DNA from: Bacillus sp. ISL-41
GTDB taxonomy: Bacteria; Bacillota; Bacilli; Bacillales; Cytobacillaceae
NCBI RefSeq assembly: GCF_018613235.1
Contig: NZ_JAGGQP010000026.1
Coordinates: 29,116-93,115, forward strand
DNA: 64,000 nt
Reading direction: 5' to 3'
The notes beneath the pieces are model-generated. The model searched no databases, was not told the DNA's origin, and worked only from the letters and a program-made list of their open reading frames with translations. Positions 9,314-19,890 of the stretch are shown piece by piece (position 1 is the stretch's first letter; every line of letters begins with the position of its first letter). Both the position numbers and the translations under genes were made by a program.

Positions 9314-11641
9314 ATGGCGAATAAGAATGAGCACACTGTCCCACTCCTGCCGCTGCGCGGTTTGCTTGTGTACCCGACGATGGTTCTGCATTTGGATGTA
9401 GGACGAGAAAAATCGGTACAGGCATTGGAAAAGGCAATGGTGGATGACCATTTGATCTATCTTACAACCCAAAAGGATATATCCATAGATGAACCAGGCG
9501 AAGAGGATTTGTACCAGATGGGTACATTGACTCGCGTCAAACAAATGCTGAAGCTCCCGAACGGAACGATCCGCGTGCTGGTTGAAGGGTTGTCCAGAGC
9601 TGAAATCATTGAACTTTTTGACGAGAATGACCATTTTTCCTGCAAAGTAAGAACCTTCGAGGATGATGAGTCAAAAGATGTCGAAGATGAAGCATTGATG
9701 AGGACAATGCTTGAGTATTTCGAACAATACATAAAGATGTCCAAGAAGATTTCTGCGGAAACGTATGCATCTGTTTCTGATATTGAGGAGCCTGGAAGGA
9801 TGGCGGACATCATTGCCTCCCATCTGCCTCTTAAGCTCAAAGAGAAACAGGAGATTCTTGAGACGATTGACATCAAGGAACGGATGAATCGTGTCATCGA
9901 AATCATCCACAATGAAAAAGAAGTGCTGGGTCTCGAGAAAAAGATTGGCCAGCGTGTAAAGCGTTCGATGGAACGTACCCAAAAGGAATATTATTTGCGT
10001 GAGCAGATGAAGGCCATCCAGAAGGAACTTGGTGAAAAGGAAGGAAAGACAGGAGAAATTGCTGAGCTTACCGAAAAAATCGAGCTTGCCGGAATGCCTG
10101 AGAATGTGAAGGAAACTGCTTTGAAGGAACTCGACCGTTACGAGAAAGTTCCGACGACTTCTGCTGAAAGCGCAGTAATCCGGAATTATATTGAATGGCT
10201 TATTGCATTGCCGTGGTCAAAGTCGACAGAGGATGACCTGGATATCGGCAAGGCGGAAAAGATCCTTGATAAGGATCATTATGGATTAGAAAAGGTAAAG
10301 GAAAGGGTACTTGAGTATCTAGCAGTCCAGAAGTTGACGAACTCATTAAAAGGACCAATCCTGTGTCTAGCTGGACCTCCGGGAGTCGGTAAAACAAGCC
10401 TGGCCAGGTCGATCGCTAAATCACTTAACCGCAACTTTGTAAGGGTGTCTTTAGGCGGTGTCCGTGATGAGTCAGAAATTCGCGGCCACAGAAGGACTTA
10501 TGTCGGTGCGATGCCGGGCAGGGTCATCCAGGGGATGAAAAAGGCAGGAACGATTAATCCTGTGTTCCTTCTTGATGAAATCGATAAAATGTCCAATGAT
10601 TTCCGCGGCGATCCTTCATCTGCAATGCTAGAGGTACTGGATCCGGAACAAAACCATAATTTCAGCGACCATTACATTGAAGAGGCATATGACCTTTCAA
10701 AAGTAATGTTCATCGCTACTGCCAATAATCTTTCAACTGTACCTGGACCGCTGCTCGACAGAATGGAGATCATCAATATTGCAGGCTATACCGAGCAGGA
10801 AAAGCTGCACATTGCCAAGGATCATCTCCTTCCAAGACAAATCAAGGACCATGGTCTGTCAAAATCACAGCTTCAGATGAAAGATGAAGCGATTACGAAG
10901 GTAATTCGTTATTATACACGTGAATCTGGTGTGCGCTCCCTTGAGAGGCAGCTCGCATCCATCTGCAGAAAAACAGCGAAAATCGTTGTTTCCGGTGAGA
11001 AAAAACGTGTGATCGTCAGTGAAAAGAACGTCGAGGACTTCCTCGGAAAGACTAAGTTCAGGTATGGACAGGCTGAGTTGGAGGATCAGATAGGCGTTGC
11101 AACTGGTCTCGCTTATACAACAGTCGGTGGAGATACCCTCCAAATTGAAGTGTCCCTGTCACCAGGAAAAGGCAAGCTGGTCCTTACTGGTAAGCTAGGG
11201 GATGTTATGAAGGAATCTGCTCAGGCAGCCTTCAGCTATGTGCGTTCAAAAGCGAAGGATCTGGACATTGATCCGGACTTCCATGAAAAGAATGATATTC
11301 ATATCCATGTTCCTGAAGGTGCTGTTCCAAAAGATGGTCCTTCTGCGGGTATTACGATTGCTACTGCGCTAGTATCTGCTTTGTCAGGAAGGCCGATCCG
11401 CAGGGAAGTGGGAATGACAGGAGAAATAACGCTTAGAGGACGGGTATTGCCAATTGGCGGTCTAAAGGAAAAGTCGTTGAGCGCTCACAGAGCAGGCTTA
11501 ACCAAGGTTATTTGTCCAAAGGATAACGAAAAAGATATTGATGATATTCCAGAAAGTGTACGTAAGGAGCTCGAATTTGTGTTAGTTTCTCATTTAGATG
11601 AAGTATTGAAGCACGCTCTTGCCAGCGGTGATTCTCAATGA
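9314..11641 (+). CDS. lon: Lon protease (LonA)
   Basis: Housekeeping ATP-dependent protease of 775 residues. It has the N-terminal substrate-binding domain (starting [18 protein letters not shown]), a central coiled region, an AAA+ module with Walker [10 protein letters not shown] near 354-362, and a C-terminal protease domain with the dyad S677 (DGPSAG) and K720 (GGLKEK). ATG 9314 follows GGAGGTGCAATGTC. The stop overlaps the start of engB by four bases (ATGA), so the two are translationally coupled, as in B. subtilis lonA-ysxC. Confidence 0.98.
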   Translation: MANKNEHTVPLLPLRGLLVYPTMVLHLDVGREKSVQALEKAMVDDHLIYLTTQKDISIDEPGEEDLYQMGTLTRVKQMLKLPNGTIRVLVEGLSRAEIIELFDENDHFSCKVRTFEDDESKDVEDEALMRTMLEYFEQYIKMSKKISAETYASVSDIEEPGRMADIIASHLPLKLKEKQEILETIDIKERMNRVIEIIHNEKEVLGLEKKIGQRVKRSMERTQKEYYLREQMKAIQKELGEKEGKTGEIAELTEKIELAGMPENVKETALKELDRYEKVPTTSAESAVIRNYIEWLIALPWSKSTEDDLDIGKAEKILDKDHYGLEKVKERVLEYLAVQKLTNSLKGPILCLAGPPGVGKTSLARSIAKSLNRNFVRVSLGGVRDESEIRGHRRTYVGAMPGRVIQGMKKAGTINPVFLLDEIDKMSNDFRGDPSSAMLEVLDPEQNHNFSDHYIEEAYDLSKVMFIATANNLSTVPGPLLDRMEIINIAGYTEQEKLHIAKDHLLPRQIKDHGLSKSQLQMKDEAITKVIRYYTRESGVRSLERQLASICRKTAKIVVSGEKKRVIVSEKNVEDFLGKTKFRYGQAELEDQIGVATGLAYTTVGGDTLQIEVSLSPGKGKLVLTGKLGDVMKESAQAAFSYVRSKAKDLDIDPDFHEKNDIHIHVPEGAVPKDGPSAGITIATALVSALSGRPIRREVGMTGEITLRGRVLPIGGLKEKSLSAHRAGLTKVICPKDNEKDIDDIPESVRKELEFVLVSHLDEVLKHALASGDSQ

Positions 11642-12222
11642 AAGTAAATAGTGCAGAAATCGTGATCAGTGCTGTAAGGCCGAATCAATATCCGGAAGGC
11701 AATCTTCCGGAGTTCGCCCTTGCAGGCCGGTCGAATGTTGGAAAGTCTTCTTTTATCAATAAAATGCTTAATAGAAAAGCCCTGGCCAGGACTTCGTCAA
11801 AGCCGGGAAAAACACAAACGCTGAATTTTTATTTGATCAATGAAATACTTCATTTTGTTGATGTTCCAGGATACGGGTATGCCAAGGTTTCGAAGTCAGA
11901 GCGTGAAGCCTGGGGCAAGATGATTGAAACGTATATAACGTCACGAGAACAATTGAAAGCGATGCTATTGATCGTTGACTTGAGGCATCCGCCTTCAAAG
12001 GATGATGTCATGATGTATGATTTCCTTAAGCATTATGATATCCCCGTCATTATCATCGCGACCAAAGCGGATAAAATTCCAAAATCAAAGTGGCAAAAGC
12101 ACTTAAAGATTACAAAAGAGACACTTGATCTCGACCCGGATGATACAATCATTCTTTTCTCATCAGAAACCGGGGAAGGGAAAGACAAAGCCTGGTCAGT
12201 ATTAGGAAGTTTCATGAAATGA
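11638..12222 (+). CDS. engB: EngB/YsxC, ribosome-biogenesis GTPase
   Basis: A small essential GTPase (194 residues) required for late 50S subunit assembly. The G1 motif GRSNVGKSS is at 30-38, G3 is [10 protein letters not shown], and G4 is TKADK. The switch region [15 protein letters not shown] is typical of the YihA/EngB family. It overlaps the lon stop by ATGA and is followed by a bidirectional terminator. Confidence 0.97.
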   Translation: MKVNSAEIVISAVRPNQYPEGNLPEFALAGRSNVGKSSFINKMLNRKALARTSSKPGKTQTLNFYLINEILHFVDVPGYGYAKVSKSEREAWGKMIETYITSREQLKAMLLIVDLRHPPSKDDVMMYDFLKHYDIPVIIIATKADKIPKSKWQKHLKITKETLDLDPDDTIILFSSETGEGKDKAWSVLGSFMK

Positions 12223-12241
12223 TTTTTTCATAGAAGCACAA

Positions 12242-12280
12242 AGAAACCCGCACCGTATCGACTACGGTGCGGGTCTTCTT
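12242..12280. terminator. Bidirectional terminator between engB and the ysxD-like gene
   Basis: ACCCGCACCGTA (12246-12257) and TACGGTGCGGGT (12263-12274) form a strong GC stem. AAGAA flanks it on the left and CTTCTT on the right, so it can stop transcription from both convergent genes. Confidence 0.85.
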
Positions 12281-12764
12281 ATTTCTTTTTCATAAATAAC
12301 AGATAAACACCAATAAGGATCAATGCTGCCGGCCAAAATCTCCATGCTGTCGAAACTCCATTTTCCAATAAACCAAGCCATCCACTGACTTTGTCATAAA
12401 ACAGCAGCAGTCCTGCTAAAATGAGAAAGAGGACGCCGTGGAACAAGCCGTTGCCTGTTTTCTGATATCGCAGCAAAAAGCCAAGGGCGATGATTAAAAT
12501 GAAAGCTCCGAGGTGATCGGGCCAGAGTGTGAATTGATTGACCACATGGAAGTGAACACCGAAGCCGACGAGTATCACGCCCGGAAAGATTGATTCATAA
12601 TCCCTGCCCCAATAGGCCTGAACTAAAAAGGCGGCTCCGACGATGATCAAAAGTGTCGGCCACGTATAAAATTCATTGAACAACGATGCATTTTCTTGCT
12701 GAAGATAAAAGTAGATTCCAAATCCGATTAATATAATTGCTGGTATAATTCTCTGATTTTTCAT
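12279..12764 (-). CDS. Multi-pass membrane protein (LiaI/LiaF-like TM region), possibly YsxD
   Basis: A 161-residue hydrophobic protein with about six to seven predicted membrane segments (for example IIPAIILIGFGIYFYL, WPTLLIIVGAAFLV, WPAALILIGVYLLFM) and a basic KKK end. The alternation of Trp-Pro turns with Leu/Ile/Gly helices is typical of the LiaI-LiaF-like transmembrane region. The chosen start (ATG at 12764) follows GGTGAAAGA; a longer frame to 12824 lacks a ribosome site. B. subtilis has a small uncharacterised gene, ysxD, between ysxC and hemA, so this may be its counterpart. The function is unknown, though relatives act in cell-envelope stress responses. Confidence 0.7.
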   Translation of the reverse strand: MKNQRIIPAIILIGFGIYFYLQQENASLFNEFYTWPTLLIIVGAAFLVQAYWGRDYESIFPGVILVGFGVHFHVVNQFTLWPDHLGAFILIIALGFLLRYQKTGNGLFHGVLFLILAGLLLFYDKVSGWLGLLENGVSTAWRFWPAALILIGVYLLFMKKK

Positions 12765-12970
12765 TCTTTCACCGCTTCCAGAAAGGCTCACTTGAATTAA
12801 AGGACAAACTTTGATAAGGTACATTAGGGAGTATGTTTATTTGCTTTTGATATAGTATAAAAGTATAACAAACAGACAGAAAAAATAGTCCAATTTAATC
12901 AATGCATTTATATATATGTTTTTTCAACAGTTGTTCACATTTACAACGTAAGAAGTAAAAAAACGTCATG

Positions 12971-12976
12971 TATAAT
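12971..12976 (+). promoter_or_regulatory. Candidate -10 for the hem operon
   Basis: TATAAT, preceded by ATG, lies 48 bases before the hemA start. No clear -35 is seen at the right distance. Nothing nearby is a convincing PerR box, although hemA is PerR-controlled in B. subtilis. Confidence 0.35.
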
Positions 12977-13023
12977 TGCCTTAGCCAATTATGCAATTTC
13001 TATTGTGGGGGTGTCAATTAATA

Positions 13024-14370
13024 ATGCATATTATCGTTGTTGGTCTTAACTATAAAACTGCCCCTGTCGAAATCCGCGAAAGATTGACATTTAACGAGGC
13101 GAATCTTGGGGAAGCCATGAGTGCCCTTCAGGAAAAGAAGAGCATCCTTGAGAATGTCATCGTATCAACTTGCAACCGTACAGAAATATATGCTGTCGTG
13201 GATCAGCTTCACACAGGCAGATATTATATCAAAGAGTTTCTATCTGAATGGTTCGGGATCCCTCAGGCAGAATTTACGCCGTTCCTGTTCATCTATGAAC
13301 AAGACGGGGCTATTGAGCATTTATTCAAGGTTTCCTGCGGATTGAATTCCATGGTGTTGGGTGAAACCCAAATCCTTGGGCAGGTGCGTTCAAGCTTCAT
13401 GCTTGGCCTTGAAAATAACACGACTGGAACGGTATTCAACCAGCTATTCAAACAGGCAGTCACTATTGCCAAGCGCGGCCATTCCGAAACAGATATCGGC
13501 GCGAATGCTGTTTCTGTAAGTTACGCGGCTGTTGAGCTTGCCAAGAAGATTTTCGGCACTCTGGACCAGAAGCATGTCCTGATTCTTGGTGCTGGGAAGA
13601 TGGGTGAACTTGCGATCCAGAACCTTCATGCAAATGGTGCGAAGAAGGTAACGGTCATCAACCGTACTTACCAGAAAGCTGAGGATTTGGCGAACCGTTT
13701 CTCAGGCAAGGCAAAAACACTGGATGAACTTCAAACTGCGCTAGTGGATGCGGATATCCTGATCAGTTCAACAGGTGCGAAGAACTTTGTTGTCACGAAG
13801 GATATGATGGCAAAGGTCGAGCAAAAGCGAAAAGGAAAACCATTATTTATGGTGGATATTGCGGTGCCGCGTGATCTTGATCCGGAAATCGCTACGCTTG
13901 AAAATGTCTTCCTTTATGATATCGATGATCTAGAGGGCATCGTTGAAGCGAATCTGCAGGAACGTCATAAGGCAGCAGAGAAAATTCTGATCATGATTGA
14001 AAGTGAGATTGTCCAATTCAAACAGTGGCTTAATACGCTTGGCGTCGTTCCTGTCATCTCAGCATTGAGAGTTAAAGCCCTTTCAATCCAGCAAGAAACA
14101 ATGGATAGCATCGAGCGTAAACTGCCGCATCTATCTGATCGTGATATTAAGGTTCTTAACAAGCATACAAAAAGCATCATCAATCAGCTCCTTAAAGATC
14201 CAATCCTGCAGGCGAAAGAGCTTGCGGCTGGTCCGGATGCTGATGAAGCACTTGATCTATTCGTGAAGATTTTCAATATTGAACAGCTCGTCGCTGAACA
14301 AGAAGGAATGAAAACAGCTGAAACCAAGCAGGTAAAAGTTCCTTCGCCTCAGGCTTCTTTTCAGCCGTAA
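13024..14370 (+). CDS. hemA: Glutamyl-tRNA reductase
   Basis: First committed enzyme of C5 tetrapyrrole synthesis: it reduces Glu-tRNA to glutamate-1-semialdehyde with NADPH. The catalytic cysteine is C50 (VSTCNRTE). The Rossmann motif appears as [11 protein letters not shown], and a C-terminal dimerisation helix follows. I take ATG 13024 ([14 protein letters not shown]) as the start because Bacillus HemA begins there. The upstream in-frame codons read through the GGGGGTG ribosome site. The product has 448 residues, the normal length. It heads hemAXCDBL. Confidence 0.96.
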   Translation: MHIIVVGLNYKTAPVEIRERLTFNEANLGEAMSALQEKKSILENVIVSTCNRTEIYAVVDQLHTGRYYIKEFLSEWFGIPQAEFTPFLFIYEQDGAIEHLFKVSCGLNSMVLGETQILGQVRSSFMLGLENNTTGTVFNQLFKQAVTIAKRGHSETDIGANAVSVSYAAVELAKKIFGTLDQKHVLILGAGKMGELAIQNLHANGAKKVTVINRTYQKAEDLANRFSGKAKTLDELQTALVDADILISSTGAKNFVVTKDMMAKVEQKRKGKPLFMVDIAVPRDLDPEIATLENVFLYDIDDLEGIVEANLQERHKAAEKILIMIESEIVQFKQWLNTLGVVPVISALRVKALSIQQETMDSIERKLPHLSDRDIKVLNKHTKSIINQLLKDPILQAKELAAGPDADEALDLFVKIFNIEQLVAEQEGMKTAETKQVKVPSPQASFQP

Positions 14371-14384
14371 GAGAGGTGGTGCCC

Positions 14385-15218
14385 ATGGGTGATCTTTATA
14401 TTACGCGTCTCCATGAAATAACCATTGTGATTTATGCGGCCAGCGTGCTCTTATACTTTATCGATTTTCTTAATAGTAACCGGAGGGCAAACCAAATTGC
14501 CTTCTGGTTACTTGCATTTGTTTGGGGTTTCCAGACGATTTTCCTGTTGTATTACATGATCGACCAAGGCCGGTTCCCAGTTCTGACCCTTTTTGAAGGG
14601 CTTTACTTTTATGCATGGGTGCTGGTAACGCTGTCGCTGGCAATCAATAAGCTTTTAAAAGTAGATTTTATTGTCTTTTTTACAAATATCCTTGGATTCA
14701 TCATCATGGCGATCCATACATTCGCACCAGTTCAATATGATTCAAATGTTATGTCCGAACAGCTCGTATCGGAACTTTTGCTCATCCATATCACGATGGC
14801 GATCCTGTCATATGGAGCATTTTCGATCTCAGTGGTCTTTTCGCTGCTATATCTCATTCAATATGACCTTTTAAAGCGAAAAAAGTGGGGTAAGCTGTTA
14901 TGGAGGATAACAGATTTAACAAAACTGGATTATTGGTCATACATATTGAATGTCATCGGAGTGCCGATGCTGATCCTGAGCTTGATCCTCGGGCTCCAAT
15001 GGGCGTGGATCAAGGTGCCTGACCTTGCCTGGTATGATGCCAAGCTGATAGGATCATTCATCGTACTCGCTGTCTATAGCATCTACCTCTATTTAAGGGT
15101 TGGCAAAGAAATGTATGGAAAATCGCTTGCCCTTTGGAATGTCGCATCGTTCCTGATTGTATTAATCAACTTTTTCCTTTTCGGAAAATTATCATCTTTC
15201 CATTTTTGGTACCAATAA
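14385..15218 (+). CDS. hemX: HemX, membrane protein of the CcsA/cytochrome c assembly fold
   Basis: An integral membrane protein (277 residues) with about eight predicted helices and the CcsA-like motif region (FEGLYFYAWVLVTLSLAINK, and LGLQWAWIKVPDLAW near the end). B. subtilis HemX lies in the same position and limits the amount of HemA, although it is not itself a biosynthetic enzyme. ATG 14385 is six bases after GAGAGGTGG. An in-frame GTG at 14376 overlaps that site and is less likely. It lies 14 bases after hemA and 12 before hemC. Confidence 0.93.
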   Translation: MGDLYITRLHEITIVIYAASVLLYFIDFLNSNRRANQIAFWLLAFVWGFQTIFLLYYMIDQGRFPVLTLFEGLYFYAWVLVTLSLAINKLLKVDFIVFFTNILGFIIMAIHTFAPVQYDSNVMSEQLVSELLLIHITMAILSYGAFSISVVFSLLYLIQYDLLKRKKWGKLLWRITDLTKLDYWSYILNVIGVPMLILSLILGLQWAWIKVPDLAWYDAKLIGSFIVLAVYSIYLYLRVGKEMYGKSLALWNVASFLIVLINFFLFGKLSSFHFWYQ

Positions 15219-15230
15219 TAGGAGGCTGTC

Positions 15231-16166
15231 ATGAGAAAAATTATCGTTGGCTCCAGACGGAGTAAGCTAGCATTGACACAAACAAATTGGGTAATTGAGC
15301 AGCTGAAAAAACTAGGTGCTCCTTTTGAGTTCGAAGTAAAAGAAATCGTCACAAAAGGAGACAAAATTCTTGATGTGACTCTATCAAAGGTTGGCGGTAA
15401 AGGCCTTTTTGTAAAAGAAATCGAACAGGCTATGCTTGATAAAGAAATTGACATGGCTGTCCACAGCATGAAGGATATGCCTGCCGTACTTCCTGATGGA
15501 CTTGTCATCGGATCAATTCCTGAAAGGGAAGACCACCGCGATGTCCTGATTTCCAATGGCCATGTTGCTTTTAAAGATCTGAAACCAGGTTCAGTCATCG
15601 GAACAAGCAGCCTGCGCAGAAGTGCCCAGCTGCTGGCTCAGCGGCCTGATCTTGAAATGAAGTGGATTCGCGGAAATATCGATACAAGGATCGCTAAGCT
15701 TGAAACAGAAGACTATGATGGTATTATCCTTGCTGCTGCCGGTTTGAAGCGCATGGGATGGGCCAGTGATACAGTAACTGAGTTCATCAATGAGGATATT
15801 TGTGTACCAGCTGTCGGCCAGGGCGCGCTTTCGATCGAGTGCCGCGGCGATGATGAAGAGCTTCTTCAATTGCTGGAGAAATTCACTTCTGCTGAAACAA
15901 GAGCGACAGTCAGGGCTGAAAGATCGTTCCTTCACAAGATGGAGGGTGGCTGCCAGGTGCCGATTGCCGGATATGCATATCTTAACGACAAGGAAGAAAT
16001 TGTCCTTACAGCACTTGTTGGTTCTCCGGATGGAAAGACCATTTTCAAGGAACAGGTTACAGGAACAAACCCAGAGGAGCTGGGAGAGCTTGCAGCTGAC
16101 AAGCTGATCAGCCAGGGAGCGAAAGACCTGATCGACCAGGTAAAACAGGAGCTTGATAGTGAATGA
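15231..16166 (+). CDS. hemC: Porphobilinogen deaminase (hydroxymethylbilane synthase)
   Basis: Condenses four porphobilinogens into hydroxymethylbilane. The 311-residue product shows the N-terminal [12 protein letters not shown] motif, the Arg-rich substrate loop SSLRRSAQL, and the cofactor-bearing cysteine C241 in MEGGCQVPI, to which the dipyrromethane is attached. The start ATG 15231 follows GGAGGCTGTC. The stop overlaps hemD in an ATGA junction. Confidence 0.98.
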   Translation: MRKIIVGSRRSKLALTQTNWVIEQLKKLGAPFEFEVKEIVTKGDKILDVTLSKVGGKGLFVKEIEQAMLDKEIDMAVHSMKDMPAVLPDGLVIGSIPEREDHRDVLISNGHVAFKDLKPGSVIGTSSLRRSAQLLAQRPDLEMKWIRGNIDTRIAKLETEDYDGIILAAAGLKRMGWASDTVTEFINEDICVPAVGQGALSIECRGDDEELLQLLEKFTSAETRATVRAERSFLHKMEGGCQVPIAGYAYLNDKEEIVLTALVGSPDGKTIFKEQVTGTNPEELGELAADKLISQGAKDLIDQVKQELDSE

Positions 16167-16939
16167 TTCCAGCGCATTCGCTGCAAAATAAAACGGTCAT
16201 GATTCCAAGGGGAAAGGCTCACGCGAAGTCTTTCTCCGAATTGGTTGCAAGCAATGGAGGGATTCCGGTGGAGATCCCTCTTATTGCCTTTCAGCCGGTT
16301 TCAGCATCTGAAAAACTACTTAAAACACTTGCGAAATTACATACCTACGATTGGATCATTTTTACGAGTAATGTGACGGTTGAAACCTTTTATTCTTTTT
16401 TGAAAAAGGGACAGGCTCTTCTGCCAAGAATAGCCGTAATCGGCGAAAAAACAAAAGAAGTCCTCGTGGACATGGGTGAAATGGTAGACTTTGTTCCAGA
16501 AGAATTTGTTGCAGAAGGCTTTGTCGATGAGTTTTTACCACATGTCAATCAGGGTGATAAAATCCTGATTCCAAAAGGGAACCTGGCCAGGGATTATATC
16601 TCTGCTGCATTGAAAGATAAGGGCGCAATTGTCGATGAAATCATCATCTATGAAACATTCATGCCTGATGAAAGCAGAGGCAAGCTCGTTAAGATGCTAT
16701 CTGAAAAAAGTCTTGATATACTTACATTTACAAGCCCTTCTACGATTGACCACTTTATGAAAATCGTTGAGGAAAATCAATTAAGAGACAAATTGGAGCA
16801 CTGTATCGTTGCCTGCATCGGCCCTGTATCCAAAAGGAAAGCAGAGCAGCGGGGATTGAAGGTGCATGCCATGCCGGAAAAATACACCGTTGAAGAGATG
16901 CTGAAAAGCGTTGCCAAGTTTATAAATATTGGAGGGTAA
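16163..16939 (+). CDS. hemD: Uroporphyrinogen-III synthase
   Basis: Closes and inverts ring D of hydroxymethylbilane to give uroporphyrinogen III. The 258-residue product has the two-lobed HemD pattern: [12 protein letters not shown] at the N-terminus, [13 protein letters not shown] in the first lobe, and [12 protein letters not shown] and [14 protein letters not shown] in the second. This family is weakly conserved, so operon position strengthens the call. ATG 16163 overlaps the hemC stop, which implies coupling; the stop lies three bases before hemB. Confidence 0.94.
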   Translation: MIPAHSLQNKTVMIPRGKAHAKSFSELVASNGGIPVEIPLIAFQPVSASEKLLKTLAKLHTYDWIIFTSNVTVETFYSFLKKGQALLPRIAVIGEKTKEVLVDMGEMVDFVPEEFVAEGFVDEFLPHVNQGDKILIPKGNLARDYISAALKDKGAIVDEIIIYETFMPDESRGKLVKMLSEKSLDILTFTSPSTIDHFMKIVEENQLRDKLEHCIVACIGPVSKRKAEQRGLKVHAMPEKYTVEEMLKSVAKFINIGG

Positions 16940-16942
16940 TCC

Positions 16943-17923
16943 ATGAAACATATTGAATTCAGTCGTCACCGCCGTCTTCGCCAATCAGCGAATATGCGCG
17001 CACTAGTACGTGAAAACTATCTTCGCACTGAAGACCTGATCTACCCGCTTTTTGTCGTTGAAGGAGAAAATGTGAAAAAAGAAGTTTCTTCAATGCCGGG
17101 AGTCTATCAACTATCCCTTGATAACCTGAAAGAAGAAATGACTGAAGTGGATTCTTTGGGCATTAAATCCGTGCTGCTTTTCGGCGTTCCTGACGAAAAA
17201 GATGAAGTAGGCTGTCAGGCATATCATGACCACGGAGTGCTGCAGGAAGCAATTCGAGTCATAAAAAAAGATTTTCCTGATATGGTTGTCATCGCCGATA
17301 CATGCCTGTGTGAATACACTAGCCATGGCCATTGCGGCGTCATCGAGGATGGCAAGGTTCTCAATGATCCATCTCTTGAGCTGCTCGGAAAGACAGCGGT
17401 CAGCCAGGCTAAGGCTGGAGCGGACATCATCGCACCATCGAATATGATGGATGGTTTTGTTACAGCGATTCGTTTTGCTTTGGATGAAGCAGGATTCCAT
17501 GATGTGCCGATCATGTCTTACGCTGTAAAATATTCTTCTGCATTTTACGGTCCATTCCGTGAAGCGGCAGAAAGCACACCGCAGTTCGGTGATCGCAAAT
17601 CATACCAGATGGATCCGGCAAACCGGATCGAAGCGATGCGCGAAGCTGAATCAGATGTCATGGAAGGTGCAGACTTCCTGATCGTCAAGCCGGGCATGCC
17701 TTACCTGGATATTGTCCGTGACGTAAAAAACAATTTCAACCTGCCTGTTGTCATTTATAATGTCAGCGGTGAATATTCAATGGTCAAAGCAGCCGCTCAA
17801 AATGGCTGGGTCGACGAAAAGAGCATCGTGATGGAAATGCTGACAGGTATGAAGCGCGCAGGGTCAGACCTGATCATTACCTATCACGCGAAGGATGCAG
17901 CACGCTGGTTGAAGGAACAATAA
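16943..17923 (+). CDS. hemB: Delta-aminolevulinic acid dehydratase (porphobilinogen synthase)
   Basis: Condenses two ALA into porphobilinogen. The 326-residue product shows a cysteine zinc site (C121, C123, C131 in [11 protein letters not shown]) and the two active-site lysines, K196 ([13 protein letters not shown]) and the Schiff-base K249 ([10 protein letters not shown]). The cysteine triad indicates the zinc-dependent class. ATG 16943 follows GGAGGGTAATCC. Confidence 0.98.
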   Translation: MKHIEFSRHRRLRQSANMRALVRENYLRTEDLIYPLFVVEGENVKKEVSSMPGVYQLSLDNLKEEMTEVDSLGIKSVLLFGVPDEKDEVGCQAYHDHGVLQEAIRVIKKDFPDMVVIADTCLCEYTSHGHCGVIEDGKVLNDPSLELLGKTAVSQAKAGADIIAPSNMMDGFVTAIRFALDEAGFHDVPIMSYAVKYSSAFYGPFREAAESTPQFGDRKSYQMDPANRIEAMREAESDVMEGADFLIVKPGMPYLDIVRDVKNNFNLPVVIYNVSGEYSMVKAAAQNGWVDEKSIVMEMLTGMKRAGSDLIITYHAKDAARWLKEQ

Positions 17924-18009
17924 GGATATAAGGCTTTGCTGATGTCTCTGGCAGTCATAATGGCTGGAACTGAATCGCCGGAGTCAATTAAATAGAAATG
18001 AGGGGTAAT

Positions 18010-19302
18010 ATGCGCTCATATGATAAATCGATAGAAGCTTTCAAGGAAGCGACAGAACTTTTGCCAGGAGGAGTTAACAGTCCAGTCCGCGCATTCAAGT
18101 CTGTCGATATGGATCCTATCTTCATGGAAAAAGGAAAAGGTTCTAAAATCTATGACATTGATGGCAATGAGTATATTGACTATGTATTGTCATGGGGACC
18201 ACTAATCCTTGGACACACCAACGACAAGGTCGTAGAGGGAATCAAGAGAGTGGCGGAGCTTGGGACAAGCTTCGGTGCACCGACAGTTGTTGAGAATGAG
18301 CTTGCACAATTAGTCATTGACCGAGTACCATCGATCGAGATGGTAAGGATGGTATCTTCGGGAACTGAGGCAACGATGAGTGCATTGCGCCTGGCCCGCG
18401 GGTATACAGGCCGGAATAAAATCCTGAAATTTGAAGGCTGCTACCATGGACATGGAGACTCATTGCTTATTAAAGCTGGCTCAGGCGTCGCTACACTAGG
18501 CTTGCCAGACAGCCCGGGTGTTCCAGAAGGAGTTGCCAAGAACACGATTACAGTACCTTACAATGACCTAGAGAGCGTCCGTTACGCATTTGAGCAGTTT
18601 GGTGATGATATCGCTGGTGTGATTGTGGAACCAGTAGCCGGAAACATGGGTGTTGTTCCCCCAGTTGAAGGCTTCCTGGAAGGTTTGCGCGAAATCACCA
18701 CTCAGTATGGCACAGTTCTTATTTTTGATGAAGTTATGACAGGCTTCCGTGTAGGCTATAACTGTGCGCAGGGCTATTATAATGTAACACCAGACCTTAC
18801 ATGCCTTGGAAAAGTAATCGGCGGCGGACTTCCTGTAGGTGCATACGGCGGCAAGAGAGAGATAATGGAGCAAATCGCTCCAAGCGGTCCGATTTACCAG
18901 GCGGGAACACTTTCAGGCAACCCGCTCGCGATGACAGCCGGCCTCGAAACGTTGAAGCAGCTGACACCGGAGTCCTACAAAGAATTTGAACGCAAAGCTG
19001 ACATTCTTGAAAAAGGCCTAAAGGCAGCGGCTGAGCAATACGGGATTCCGCATACAATCAACCGCGCAGGCTCAATGATCGGCATCTTTTTCACAAATGA
19101 AAATGTCATTAATTATGAAGTAGCCAAACAATCGAACCTGGATTTCTTTGCAGCCTACTACCGTGAAATGGCGAACGAAGGAGTCTTCCTGCCGCCATCA
19201 CAGTTCGAAGGCTTATTCCTGTCAACAGCACACACAGACGAAGACCTGCAAAAAACAATCGAAGCAGCAGAGAAAGCATTTGCAAAGCTGCAGAATAAAT
19301 AA
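18010..19302 (+). CDS. hemL: Glutamate-1-semialdehyde 2,1-aminomutase
   Basis: A PLP enzyme that converts the HemA product into 5-aminolevulinate. The 430-residue product matches the family length. It has the PLP lysine K268 in [17 protein letters not shown], the FDEVMTGFR motif before it, and [16 protein letters not shown] for cofactor phosphate contacts. I use ATG 18010 (MRSYDKS), four bases after GAGGGG; the in-frame ATG at 17998 precedes that site. It is the last hem gene and is followed by a terminator. Confidence 0.97.
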   Translation: MRSYDKSIEAFKEATELLPGGVNSPVRAFKSVDMDPIFMEKGKGSKIYDIDGNEYIDYVLSWGPLILGHTNDKVVEGIKRVAELGTSFGAPTVVENELAQLVIDRVPSIEMVRMVSSGTEATMSALRLARGYTGRNKILKFEGCYHGHGDSLLIKAGSGVATLGLPDSPGVPEGVAKNTITVPYNDLESVRYAFEQFGDDIAGVIVEPVAGNMGVVPPVEGFLEGLREITTQYGTVLIFDEVMTGFRVGYNCAQGYYNVTPDLTCLGKVIGGGLPVGAYGGKREIMEQIAPSGPIYQAGTLSGNPLAMTAGLETLKQLTPESYKEFERKADILEKGLKAAAEQYGIPHTINRAGSMIGIFFTNENVINYEVAKQSNLDFFAAYYREMANEGVFLPPSQFEGLFLSTAHTDEDLQKTIEAAEKAFAKLQNK

Positions 19303-19310
19303 GCTAATTA

Positions 19311-19339
19311 GACACTCTTCAATTGAAGAGTGTCTTTTT
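19311..19339 (+). terminator. Terminator of the hem operon
   Basis: GACACTCTTCA and TGAAGAGTGTC form an 11-bp stem with a two-base gap between arms, followed by TTTTTC. Confidence 0.85.
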
Positions 19340-19410
19340 CAATTTCAAGGAAAGTGAGGAGTTAGGAATAAAATTGGATTTTAAGGGATATATCAATTTT
19401 TTAAAAAATG

Positions 19411-19711
19411 GCTCTGTTAAAGCTAAAATCTGTTATTACATCCTGTTGATTGTAGTGGAAGGCGCGAAGACTCCTCCGAAAATGCTAACGCATTTCCATC
19501 GTGCGTGGGCAGTTTCGAGGAAGCTCAATCAATGTCCTGCGGGATCAGCTGGACAGGTGAGACCCCACAGACGCCAACGGCGGCGAGGAGGCTCACCGCC
19601 AGCCCCAAGGAAGAATTGCTTATGAAAAAGACGGCAGTTGGTCTTTTTCATATTCTTCCCGCGGAAAGCGAAGCGCCTGGAACGAAAATCAACAGCCTTG
19701 ATTAACAGAGC
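19411..19711. repeat. MITE-like dispersed element with terminal inverted repeats
   Basis: The outer ends are GCTCTGTTAA (19411-19420) and TTAACAGAGC (19702-19711), a perfect inverted pair. Inside them, TGTTGATTGTAGTGGAAGGC near 19444 mirrors GCCTGGAACGAAAATCAACA near 19677-19694. The GC-rich interior (GAAGACTCCT, GACAGGTGAGACCCC, GCGGAAAGCGAAGCGCC) resembles a repeat I know from many Bacillus genomes. It encodes no transposase, and the short frames inside it have no ribosome sites. The rest of the 19340-19890 gap is AT-rich and featureless. Confidence 0.7.
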
Positions 19712-19890
19712 AAAGAATACTTAATTTTAAGGAATTTTAATGACTTTTATAGAATATATCATTCTATGTGTCAAACACAGGACACACCACATCCTTTTTA
19801 TGTTCTAAATTATCATAAAACTAAATACAGACTCATAAAGTGTTAATGACATAGTGATTTTACGTTTAAGGAATGAAAGGAGGAGTCGCT

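Noticed and set aside
9224..9634. A 136-codon minus-strand frame spanning the lon start
   Set aside because: It is antisense to lon, and its extent is explained by coding bias of that gene.
12930..13023. PerR box before hemA
   Set aside because: The AT-rich stretch around TATAAT does not match the TTATAAT-N-ATTATAA dyad well enough.
19323..19705. Two frames of 66-100 codons between hemL and spoVID
   Set aside because: They lie within the MITE-like element and the hem terminator and lack start signals.
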